From the NCBI GenBank assembly GCA_947646735.1, contig CANTFK010000990.1:434001-498000 (forward strand): 64,000 nucleotides of DNA, given 5' to 3'. Source of the DNA: Peronospora farinosa. Taxonomy: Eukaryota; Oomycota; Peronosporomycetes; Peronosporales; Peronosporaceae. The notes below the pieces were generated by a model. It was not told where the DNA came from. It made no database searches and worked only from the letters and a program-made list of their open reading frames with translations. Positions 31,590 through 41,609 of the stretch are shown here, piece after piece (the first letter of the stretch is position 1; every line of letters begins with the position of its first letter). The position numbers and the translations under genes were made by a program.

Positions 31590-32458
31590 TTATTTGGTGC
31601 TATCGTGGTGCTCGTGAAGAAAGGGCACGAAGATCGTAATCGAGTGGGACGACGATACGAGGAGTGCCAAACTGATCAATTTTATACATGAGTAACGTGC
31701 CATCGAAAAATACCGCGCAATGCGGGCGCGAGTGGAAGATGAGAGCGAGCACAATGCTTCATTCGAGGAACCGCTACAGTAGCGGACGATCGGTGAGTAA
31801 AACATATCACGTGAATACGCCTCTGCGATGTCATCACGCAGATGTTTGACCGCGGACACATTCTCTATATTAATCCCAAGCATCGCACACGCGATAAAAT
31901 TGTTGTCATCAGTGCCACTACCGGTGTATCGTCGCGGGGATCATAGTCGGGTATCCGCGATAAAACATGTGAAATAATGTTTGTTGATACAGGCTTGTAA
32001 TGTACCACAAAGTTGTACTTAGCGAAAATTACAACAGCGCGCCATGCGCTAGCTGAGATGCGGGCTCTTATTCGCAGTTTGTAAGGACGCATGGTCGGTG
32101 AAGATGATGAATGTCTCCTCTCCAAGCAAGTAAACACGAAATTTTACGATTGCGTAAAGCATCGCTATCAGCTCTTTATCGTGAACAGGTAGTTGTGCTT
32201 CGAAGGTTTTGACTGCTTAGACTGATGATTCACCACACGTTCGTTACCATTTTCGTCATGCTGCATTAACGCACATCCAATGACGAAGTCAATTTCATCG
32301 CAGACAACATGAAACGGCGTATCATGATTTGGCAACGCTAATATTGGCGCTGTCCAGGGTCTTGTTATAATCTCGTCAAATGCAGACTGTTGCTCCTGGT
32401 GCCATATCCATATGGCGTCCTTCTTTAGCAGTTGTGACAGCAGATAAATAAATGGCAC
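31590..32458 (-). pseudogene. Ty3-C RNase H and connection
   Basis: CDEIDFVIGCALMQHDENG is the RNase H start, with CDE-I-D where family members have CDASD. It is followed in another frame by FAKYNFVVHYKP and VLSRIPDYD, the usual end of the domain. Stops and frame changes separate the pieces, and the N-terminal part of integrase is unreadable below 31865. Confidence 0.8.
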
Positions 32459-32486
32459 TAAGTCCTTCGCGTATTAATGAAGATAA

Positions 32487-33421
32487 TTATCCAAACCCAG
32501 CCATTAACGAAGATGCTTCTGTTCCTTTGGGACTGGCCAAGAACAAATCGCCGAAACCTTTTTCCGGATCAGCGCGAACACCATTTGCGCTAACATAGCT
32601 GCCCAACACGGGAATCTCAGGGGCACGAAAGATGCATACTTTCAGGTTCGCGTAGAGTTTGTTGTCGAGCATCGCTTCAAACACTATACGTTGGTGGCCT
32701 AGATGCACGTCTAGGTCTGTCGCGACCTCAGTGGCGCGACTGTGGATGAAGGTATCTTCGAGGTAGCTCGGCGCATAATCGCGAAATGGGCGAAGAATGG
32801 GGAACATTACACGGTTAAAAGATGCAGGGGTATTTTTGCTCTTTGCAACAGCACAAGCCACTCTCACAGCATGCCGCTAGGCTTGGTGACGGTGGTAAGC
32901 GGAACATCCTCAGGACGAATCAGGATTTAGTAAAAGCCGTCCGTCAGATATAAGGGTGAGGAAAATCGTGCTTCTCGAGATGGTAATTACTACCAATTCT
33001 TTCCGTGGAATTGGTGTCTGTATTGGAATTGTCGCATCGTTCAATTTGTTATATCGTGCAATATATACCATCCACCTGTCGCCTTCTTGACACAGAAGGT
33101 AACACTCGAGTGTGACGATGTGATCTCGTGCACATTGCCAGCCTGACGGCTCCCTTTGAAAAAGCGTCAATCTCTTTGACCTGTTCACGTGGCAACGGCT
33201 ACTGACGTGGCACGCAGTACTTTGACCCAGGAACGAGATTTATGTCGTGTCGCACCCTCTGTCAGCGGGAAGAACTGCAGGAATGGTGTCAGTAAAGACA
33301 TCAGAGAATGTGCGCGCCAGAGCGAGAACAAGGTCCTTCGACGCATCAAGTTCTCCCCAAAAATGAGCCTTAAATCGCCCCTCTCAAGCGGACTTTGATT
33401 CCATTCCTTTCGGGCGCTCAT
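32487..33421 (-). pseudogene. Ty3-C reverse transcriptase with altered active site
   Basis: RT segments NKLNDATIPIQTPIPRKE and ASFNRVMFPILRPFRDYAPSYLEDTFIHSRA are visible. The catalytic box is YLED (about 32748-32759) where relatives in this window have YLDD or YFDD, so the first active-site Asp is replaced by Glu. Frameshifts near 32900 and 33185 add to the damage. Confidence 0.85.
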
Positions 33422-33566
33422 AATTTGCGAGTGCCGAAGCTTAAAAGGCTACAAATAGTTGCTCGATCTTTCCCCGTAGCATCTTCTCCTAAGGAAGATC
33501 TGGAAGCTGCAAATTTTAAACACGTACTCGCAACTTGTACCTTCCGGCTGGATAAATCAACGCCAG

Positions 33567-34508
33567 TCATGATAACGACAGTAATGGTATGAAGAAGCGG
33601 AGCCAGCGTGGGAGGGCTCGACGGCACAGCGGAGCGGGGATGCGCACGGCGCCGTCTGCATCGTCACGACACAAACAAGAACCGTAACTTTTAACCGGAC
33701 GCACGGAAGCCACAGCTTCCGCAGAATCTTCCAGAGGCCCCTTCCTAGGCGTGGTGTCCTCAACGTGGACGGACACGGGTACCACTGCACGCTCGTGACT
33801 TGGCGGATGCCCCTGTTTCGGTACGGTGTTGGAAGAATATGAATGCGCGAGAGCCGCCGCTCGACCGTGCGACACCCGAAGCCACTGCTGTGGGTTAGAT
33901 TCTTGACTCAGGAACCACTGTTCGATTAAGGAGGAGCATGTTGCGGAGTTGAACACCACGCGAAAAGGGCCATCGCACACTTCGGGGGTATGATGAGTCT
34001 TGGGATCGGAATACATGACGGCAACATGCTGCCACGTACTGGCAGGGCAATCAAGGACTGCTAGTACCGCTTCAACATCGATGTCAAGTGGCTGCGAAGT
34101 ACGGTTCAGCCGATCAATGTCGGTTCGATTCCGCGCTAGCCACGGCATCCCAAAAATACAGTCAAAGGATCCACTTAAGCCAATTGAATTGAAATTTATC
34201 ACTACTGGTAAAAGTATCGAGCGGTATGAGAACACCAACGAACATTTCCGGTGCGTGCGAGGCTTGTTGTCTGCATACTGAACAACCCCCTCCACCGGAG
34301 ACTCTTGTACACGCAACCGTGAGGGGAGGATCGACAGACTGTCGGCACGGACAAAAAATTTCGTCGCGCCGGAGTCCAGCAAAGCGCGACGTGGACGCGA
34401 CGCACCAATAAAGTGAACACTGAGCACAATCAAACGCGGATTATTGCTGGACTTCATGGCATTAAGCTGTTCATAATGCATAGCGGGGATAGGAAAACGT
34501 GCCGCCAC
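33567..34508 (-). pseudogene. Ty3-C protease and linker
   Basis: The retropepsin motif ALLDSGATKFFVRADSL is intact at about 34363-34412. CIFGMPWLARNRTDID lies about 75 residues later, the usual distance. The next ~150 residues form a Ser/Pro/Val-rich linker without clear tandem repeats, ending in a stop before RT. As an isolated frame it is open for over 300 codons, but it would need gag and RT in frame to work. Confidence 0.8.
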
Positions 34509-34775
34509 CTTAAGTACGTTCTTCCGCCTTCGCCCAGTAGGACATCCCGCGCCTACTGATTCTCGCCGTTTTTACGACAGCGGAAGCAGATCAGGTTCTT
34601 CGCTGCCGCAGGACTCCGAGAATTATGACTGGAAGCACGCCGATGACCTGGGGCGTGCTCGATCGCATCGAGCTTCATTGGCTCAGGCTTCTAGGCGGCG
34701 CGTAGGGGAAGCGAGTGATCCACTTGCGAAGCCAAGACGCTGAAGTTTTCACGCGGCGCAATGCGGAACGCTTCT

Positions 34776-35384
34776 TCAAAGAAAGCATGAGACTTCTGCG
34801 TTAAGTACCAAGCTGTGATGCCCAGCATTCATCTCGGGCACGAACATATGGACTTGTGTCACAGTGTCGATAGGGTCGGCGACTATGCACGATGCCAGAT
34901 GTCGCGCACGTTGGATGTAGTTCATCATTGACAGACTACCCTGTCGCAACGCAAGAAATGCGGAGCGATTGTGGTACTCGTCTTGCGGAGGCTCAAACGC
35001 CAACCGCAAGTCGTCCTTTAGGTCCTGCATGTCCGGGAAACATCCTGGATTGGCAATTAACTTCTTAAATGCCCACTCGTTTGCCTTACCAGTCAACTTA
35101 GACAGGAGAAAGTGGGTTCGCGTGAACTCCGTCGCTAATTGGCGGGATAAGACAGAGATTTCCACTTTCTAAATTCAGCGATTGAGCGCGAGGCGCTCTG
35201 GACACTCGCCGCTGTAGCTCGAAACGTCGAGTTTAATGACGTTAGACCCCGTGACAACTGCGAAAGTTGAAGCTTTCCGGCGTAATTCGGCGAGCTCTCG
35301 GTTGACGTAGTCTTGGATGGCTACACGTTGGAGCCACTCAGGCGTATCTTTGAGTATGGCACCTACGGTAGTAAGGCCGGCCAA
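34776..35384 (-). pseudogene. Ty3-C gag, interrupted
   Basis: The N-terminal part (35175-35384) and the capsid-like part (34776-35165: FLLSKLTGKANEWAF, then RSAFLALRQGSLSMMNYIQRARHLAS) are separated by a stop. They match the gag of Ty3-E closely in pattern. Sequence between 34510 and 34775 is non-coding or degraded, and the zinc knuckle is not visible. Confidence 0.75.
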
Positions 35385-35527
35385 GTCGGCCAGGCGACGC
35401 AGAGATTCCCACTCGAAGGGAATCAGATGTTCGAATTCATCGCGTTACAACACCCCCCCCCCTCCCACTAGCGCCCTGTATCGGCGGACATCTATTTTAG
35501 TTGGAAAGACTAAGAAGTGCTATCAGG

Positions 35528-35854
35528 TGTAACGGGGCTAGATCTCCTTTACTTGCACAACACTATAGGTCTTACGAGGAAGCGTAATGGATCACGCAGA
35601 ACTAGCGTGCTAAGGTAAATTACAGCTCTTACTTTTATATATTTGCTTTTGTACTAAGTATTAGTGATCTCTAAACGCATTAGAACCACTCAACTACAGA
35701 TCTTTCTCCTATTGGCTTTTAATATGACTGATTTTCCCTTTTCTACTAATAAAGATACGAATGGCTACACCCGCTATCTTGGATGTAGCATATCACTACT
35801 TATGTAATATGGATTTAAAATCTGGCTAGTTGTGTAACGGTACACCTTGTTACA
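35528..35854 (-). repeat. Ty3-C 5' LTR
   Basis: It begins TGTAACGGGG and ends CTTGTTACA on the plus strand, matching 28678-29008. On the minus strand it is followed (below 35528) by a primer-site-like TGATAGCACTTCTTAGTC at about 35508-35525. Confidence 0.88.
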
Positions 35855-36006
35855 TTTAATGCTTGAGCTTTAGTCTTCCTCAAGAGCACGTGTAATTTAG
35901 TAACGGTCGTTTTAGCCTCATTAAACCTGGTAAAACTCAGTAGTCTTTCCCATGCCTGAGTTTGGGATGAGCTGATCTTCGATATTTAACGCTCCAGATT
36001 TTTTTT

Positions 36007-36780
36007 ATGGAACGCGAACTTCCCCCATCTCACTGGTATTTAGTAAGATACCCTTTATCGCTCGAAACGATATTATACGATGCGTTCGTCTCGTCGCTAA
36101 TAAGATCAGCGACCCTTGATGGGCAACGTCCTGCCATACATGAGTTTATGACTCGCGAGCTCGCCAAATCTAATCGGCGAGATTTTATATCTTCCGGCAT
36201 TAACGGACAATTCCGTGAAGATGAAAATCTCTTTATACTTAGGAAAAGATTGGGATCGATTGTCGCTTAATCGATTATTCCGAGAATTCGATATCGCCAT
36301 AGCCTCGACGCTTCTCGAGGCGCCCCGGCGAAGGCCAGCTTCCTATTTTCCCGCATCACCGGGGGAGATAAGGAATGGGCCCTTGGTAAGCTCGTTGGGG
36401 ACGAGCACGAGTTCCTTCCCTATAATTCATTTAGAAAGACCTTCTATTCGCCTTCGAGCCACCGTAAGAGGAGAAATTGTACACTTAAGGTTCCTATATG
36501 TGCGACAGGGTAAAATGCTGATGCGCGATTACGTGCATTGGATCGGAAACTGGCGTCGTGTACTATCATGAATCCTAAAAACATGTACACGTAGGTAAAT
36601 GTCTTTGAAAATGATATGCGTGAGGAGCATACCCGATTATCGCTCGAGCGCGCGGAGCCTGCCACATTGGAGGAGGCATTTGCTATTGCACTCCGTGAGG
36701 ACTTAAGGGTCACAAGGCCTACGTCAATCACTCAGTTGTCACCGTTCCCCGGCCTTCTGGATCAAAATTTATGGAGATCA
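36007..36780 (+). pseudogene. Ty3-D gag, fragmented
   Basis: Pieces in several frames match Ty3-E gag: HEFMTRELAKSNRR (about 36139-36180), [16 protein letters not shown] (about 36263-36310), [14 protein letters not shown] (about 36500-36541) and EEAFAIALREDLRV (about 36670-36711). Frameshifts lie between all of them, and no intact zinc knuckle was found. Confidence 0.75.
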
Positions 36781-37101
36781 ACGTGATTGAGTCTTCGGGT
36801 GACCGTCGACGTGTCACTCCCCATAAGGGAGACGCTGGCACCGGGCGTGAAATGTTTGCTTTCGCTGTCGCAAGTCGGGGAATCGCGCGGCTAAGTATCG
36901 CGCGCCAGCGCCGATGTCGCTACGGCCATCATGAAGGTGCTTCCTCGGCCGCACGTCCAAAAAATGGTCGGGACCAGTAGGTGCAGGGCGTCCTACTAGT
37001 TGGAAGGAAGGTCCGGGTCAAGCCCACCCCTCCTGTACTGCGTGCACGATCAAGTTCCACCACTACGAATTGTGATTTACGTCTAATTACTGTCAGTTTA
37101 C

Positions 37102-37593
37102 ATGTCGTCGGAGTCCGGCAACCTCCTGGACTCAAAAGAGACGAATAATTTTTTTCGCGAATCTTGTTTATCGATGCTGCCTCCCAGCATTCAGGTCCGT
37201 GAGAGACCTGGCCAAGTCGTCGTCAAGTTAGCTGACGGGAAACCACACCGCGTATCGCGGCGCGAAGGGTCGTTGCCCTACACGTTTGATGGTTTTCGCA
37301 ATAATGATGATTCTTTGGTGATCGCGATGAATTATGCATTCAGTTGCATACTGGGCATGCCATGGTTGGCACGTTATAAGCCCCAGATCGACTGGTTAGC
37401 CAGATCAGTGAGACGTCGACGCAAGTTCAATGTCAGTGAAGTGTTTACCCATCTCTTGGTATTTCCAAGTGACTGGCCGAGCGTCATAGTCGTGGATCGT
37501 GATTCCACGACGCTAGCGGTGCACAGAGCGAGTGATGGCCTTCTCTGCACTGCTTGTGATGTTCTTCTGGACACAAGTGACAGAAAAGTCTAG
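37102..37593 (+). pseudogene. Ty3-D protease
   Basis: An LLDSKETNNFFRESCLSMLPP segment corresponds to the retropepsin active site, but the Gly after Asp-Ser is replaced by Lys, so catalysis is unlikely. CILGMPWLARYKPQIDWL lies about 75 residues later. A stop follows at 37591-37593. Confidence 0.78.
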
Positions 37594-37760
37594 CTTCAAA
37601 ACGAGGAGAACGACACGGATAAGCAGTGGCTCCCGCACGAAAGCGACGCGTCGAAAAGAGTCTACGCATATAAATAACGTGGTTGAACAAGGGATCCCTG
37701 ACAAAAATAAGGATGATGAATAAGAATTATCATCTGCAACCATTGTGATAGAGCAGGGGC

Positions 37761-38081
37761 TGTAACGGAAAAACCCATTTCAAAAGTAGTTATAGAATAT
37801 ATACATGATTACATAAGTAGGTAGAGAGCAGTATTCTTTTATAAGCGAATACTGCGCGTCATTTTATTATTAATTTATTTATAATGAGGTGTCAGACCCA
37901 ATAATTAGCCAATAATAAATTGACTTCCATTGGAGTGTTCCCATGAGCTTGAGAGAATATTCACACTTACTGCGAATGAAACGAAATAAAAATAAAACAG
38001 AGTTATATTTACGAGTTAACTAATAGCGATTCATCAACGCTCTTTCTGTGTAAGACGGTAACAGGCACTAATCCCTATACA
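37761..38081 (+). repeat. Ty3-E 5' LTR
   Basis: It begins TGTAACGGAAAAACCC and ends CCCTATACA. It is inferred from its position before a primer site (TGGTCATTGTAGTCC, 38084-38098) and gag. No second copy exists in the window, so both boundaries rest on the TG...CA ends and the primer site. Confidence 0.65.
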
Positions 38082-38237
38082 TCTGGTCATTGTAGTCCTT
38101 TCATGACCAGATCAAAATGATTATGGACGAGTCTTAGGTGGCTCCAGCGGTATCGGTGGAGTGGCAGGCACTACACTGCCTCGCAACGGTGTCTGGTGAA
38201 ACTATTGTGACGTCGCTGCTGAGCACAGCGACGTCTG

Positions 38238-39091
38238 ATGATTAACGTGCCGCCATCCAAAGACTTTATGGTGCGCCAGCTCGCCGAAGCGAATCGGCGA
38301 GTATTGACTCCCTCGCGCACTTCGCACCATGATGCTATCAAGATGGAGACGTCAATGTACTCCGGTGATGGTCCGGATCGTCTCCCCCTTAATCGCTGGT
38401 TTCGCGAGGTGGATATTGCAATAGCGTCAAGATTAATTGACGCTCCGACGACCAAAGTCAATTTCCTGTTGTCTCGTCTTGCTGGCAAAGCCAAGGAATG
38501 GGCTCTCGGGAAGCTCGTCGTATATAAGTCGGCGTTCCCCACGCTAGACGATATCCAGCGTGACTTACAACTGGATTTCGAGTCTTCTCAAGATGAATCT
38601 CGCTTGCGTGCAGATTTCTTCTCACTCCGACAGGGCAAGCTGTCAATGCGTGACTACGTGCAGAAGACACGTCATATTGCTTCGTGCATTACCACGCAGC
38701 CAATTGACATGGCTTCACAAGTCCATGTCTTTATTTTTAGTATGCAAGAGGGCATGACGAGCTACTCCCTCACGCGTGCTGAACTAAAGTCCCTTGAGGA
38801 GGCATTTGCCCTCGCGCTTCGTGAGGATTACACTGTCGCGTCGTCGTACTGCACGCAGCGTCACAACATCCCCGGACGTCTGGCCCAGAGCCAGTGGAAA
38901 TAGATTCAATTGAGTCCTATCGTGGTCGTGGCAAATCATTAGACCGCGACATCTGCAATACTAACACGATGAAGTGTTTTCGTTGTGGTAAAACAGGCCA
39001 TCGTGCGGCTGTCTATCTTGCACCTGCGCCGGTGACGATGAACACAGCTGTCTCCCGAGTGGCTGTGTCGTCGGTGGTCCCGCCAAAATAA
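38238..39091 (+). pseudogene. Ty3-E gag
   Basis: The main frame (38238-38903) covers the capsid-like region: LNRWFREVDIAIAS, NFLLSRLAGKAKEWALGK and FFSLRQGKLSMRDYVQKTRHIAS. A frameshift near 38895 leads to the zinc knuckle CFRCGKTGHRAAVY (about 38976-39017), where the fourth ligand expected after H-x4 is Tyr rather than Cys, so zinc binding is probably lost. Confidence 0.82.
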
Positions 39092-39177
39092 CGAGCGGTT
39101 CCAGTAGGCGTGGGGCGCCTTACTGGCTGAAATGGAGCCCCGAGTACTCAGGTGGCAGCTCGGGATCCTAGCTTAAA

Positions 39178-40064
39178 GTGATTCATACCCACTTCAATGC
39201 CACCACCATGCGCGATGATTCGAGACTGATTATTATCAGTCTCATCGTCGCTGGAGTGAAGCGACCACTTCGAGCGTTGTTGGATTCTGGCGCTTCCAAC
39301 AACTTCTTTCGTGCATCCTGTTTGTCCCTTCTCCCGTCGACTGTCACGGTTCGAGAAGGTCCAGGTGGCATCGTTGTCAAACTTGCCGATAACAAACCAA
39401 AACGTGTCCCGCGTAAAACAGTGGTTTTACCGTACACTTTCGACGGTTTCCAGAGCAACGACGAATTTTGGTGTACAAGATGAACTATGCATTTGATTGC
39501 ATACTTGGGATACCGTCGCTGTCACGGTATCAGCCGAAGATAGATTGGCTATTTCGGTTCGTCAAACGAAGAAGCGGATATGACGTCAGTGAAGTGTTTA
39601 TTCATTTGTTGGTCGCGTCATCCGATTGGCCTCACGTCAGGGTCGTGAACGAACTCTATACGACTATTATTAAACACAGAGATAGCGATGGCCCTCTGTG
39701 CGCAGTATGTTCCGTTACACTGATGGAGCCACAGAACGAGGCGGTCGAACAGCGGTTCCCGCATACACAGACATCGTTCGAACAGGGGTTCCCGATTCTC
39801 AACGAGGCGGTCGAGCAGCGGTTCCCGCATACACAAACATTGGTCATACAGGTGTTCCAGATTCACAAAGATGCGGTTGAACAGCGGTTCCGCACATACA
39901 GACATCGGACGAGCAGAAGCTCTCGATCAATATCGAGGCGGTCGAGCATGGGCTCCCGCATACAATCACATCGGACGAGCAGCGGCTCCCGATCAATATC
40001 AAAGCAGTTGAGCAGGACCTCCCGCAAACAATTGAGGCGGTCGAAGACGAGCTCCCGCCTTTAA
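39178..40064 (+). pseudogene. Ty3-E protease and repeat linker
   Basis: The active site RALLDSGASNNFFRASCLSLLP is intact (about 39271-39330). After a frameshift near 39470 the landmark CILGIPSLSRYQPKIDWL follows. The frame then enters the 66-bp tandem array and loses repeat phase near its end. Confidence 0.82.
39735..40060 (+). repeat. 66-bp tandem repeat, about 5 units
   Basis: Units (22 residues, core NEAVEQRFPHTQT) start at 39735, 39801 and 39867. Diverged units continue to about 40060 (GAGGCGGTCGAGCATGGGCTCCCGCATACA type words). The array lies between protease and RT, as in Ty3-A. Confidence 0.85.
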
Positions 40065-40274
40065 TTGACGAGAATGAGCAGACTATGGATTCGCATGAGA
40101 CCGACGTGGTGGAGACAGAGGTCCCACGTCTAGAGGGGGGGTACATCATCCTCTTAAGATAGCGACGTCCCATTCTTGATCAGGGGCTCGAGACGCAAGG
40201 GATAACGCAAGAAGGAGCACGCCGATCAACGGGACATCGACATTTACTTTAATGCTGACGCAGATGATTCCGTA

Positions 40275-41279
40275 GTGACGGAATCCGTATGCGCGCTTGA
40301 ATATGTGGAGGGATCCCCACATCGTGGCCGCTACATTGAGGTAGCGAGTCCACCGTGCACTGCTGCAGATATCACATCTCTGCCAGACCTTTCATGGAAA
40401 GAATTCCTTCACGACCTCAAGGCCAGCGACATCGAACAAGTGTGCGTCGTTTTAGCCGTTGAAGCATCCAGTAAAGAAGTTCTGGAGGCTCGCCCGAAGA
40501 GCGTCGAGCCTAAATCATCGCGCGAAGAACGCTTCGCGACACAGTCTTACGATGCTCTTTGAGCTTCAGGCAACCCTGTCTACGAAATCGCCCATGAGCA
40601 CGCCGATTTTTTCCGGGAAATGTGATGTGCGGCACGAGATAGATTTCGTGCCAGGATCAAAACATTGCGTGACACGGCAGTGGCCGTTATCGCGCGACCA
40701 AGTCATCGCTATTGATGAATTGTTCGAGGGTCGCCGCAAGGCTGGCCATGCCCGCGAGAGTATCTCGCCACATTCGAGCCCGACTTTCTATGTGAAGAAA
40801 GCCACCGGCGATTGGCGCATTGTGCACGCCTTCAACAAGCTGAATGACGCCACTATATCGCTCAAACGCCTATCCCTCGAAAAGACATGTTATTAAATAA
40901 CATGTCCGGTAGCGAGATCTACAGCGCCATAGATCTGACAGACGGTTTCTATTAGATCCTCATATGGGGATAGTGACATTCCATTCACTGCGGTCAGCAC
41001 CCAAGCGGGATGCTTTGGGAGTGACTAATCATGCCACAAGGTCTTAAGAACGCTCCAGCTACGTTCAATCGGATGGTGATACAAGTATTTCGTCCACTTC
41101 GCGATTTTGCACCGAGCTACTTGGACGACATTTTTGTTCACAGCCGCGCTGATCAAAAGCTCAGCGCTACGAAGGTACACCTTCGACACTTGAAGCAGGT
41201 GTTTCAAGTTATGCGCGAGAATAAATTATATGCGAATTTGAAGAAATGTGTCTTCTGCGCTCCCGAGATTCCAGTACTC
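40275..41279 (+). pseudogene. Ty3-E reverse transcriptase, 5' part
   Basis: After a frameshift near 40540 the RT opens with [19 protein letters not shown] (about 40636-40690) and NKLNDATIS. Stops intervene, then [15 protein letters not shown] (41031-41075) and the intact catalytic [12 protein letters not shown] (about 41118-41155). The gene is cut at PEIPVL (about 41279) by the copia LTR. Confidence 0.88.
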
Positions 41280-41560
41280 TGTGACGAAGTACAAGATGTC
41301 GTGTCCCTGATTCTAGGTGGGAAATCGAACAGTTAGTCGTATGATGCTGGGACGCATCGTTACAGTTGACAGTTGAGGTATACCTGTTGGTATCTACTGT
41401 AGTCTAGTCTAACAGAGGGGGTTGTCACCTACGAGGTTTTTCCCTCCTCAATCCCAAAGTTGCTCAGTGGAAAGCAAGTGTTCCGTGTTCTCTATTCCCT
41501 ACTCTGTATTACTGTATTACAGGACCAACGACACTCACCTGCGCAGTGATAAGTGTGACA
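41280..41560 (+). repeat. copia 5' LTR
   Basis: It begins TGTGACGAAG and ends AAGTGTGACA. It differs from the 3' LTR at two sites (GGGAAATCG against GGGACATCG, and CAGTGGAAAG against CAGTGGGAAG). Confidence 0.95.
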
Positions 41561-41573
41561 GGTTATGAGCCCA
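41561..41573 (+). promoter_or_regulatory. copia primer site complementary to an internal Met-tRNA segment
   Basis: GGTTATGAGCCCA directly follows the LTR. Its complement (TGGGCTCATAACC) reads like the anticodon stem-loop of a methionine tRNA with anticodon CAT. Priming by an internally cleaved initiator Met-tRNA half is established for Drosophila copia. Confidence 0.65.
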
Positions 41574-41609
41574 AGTCTTCTTGCACTGTCCAAGTAACAT
41601 ATTAACCCA

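Larger units (their letters stand above)
28678..35854 (-). mobile_element. Ty3/gypsy element C (minus strand), decayed
   Basis: Two ~330-bp LTRs (28678-29008 and 35528-35854) bracket gag, protease, RT, RNase H and integrase, all read on the minus strand. A purine tract on the minus strand (complement of 29009-29020) touches the 3' LTR. Flanking GTTAA (28673-28677) and TTTAA (35855-35859) are a plausible 5-bp target duplication with one mutation. All genes carry stops or shifts. Confidence 0.9.
35855..37760 (+). mobile_element. Ty3/gypsy element D, truncated (LTR end, gag, protease)
   Basis: About 70 bp of LTR end (35855-35925) are followed by the primer site TGGTAAAACTCAGTAGTC (35928-35945), then gag pieces and protease. 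Sequence stops being Ty3-like by about 37740, and the LTR of Ty3-E begins at 37761. RT, RNase H and integrase are missing. Its family is close to Ty3-E, judged from gag and protease. Confidence 0.75.
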
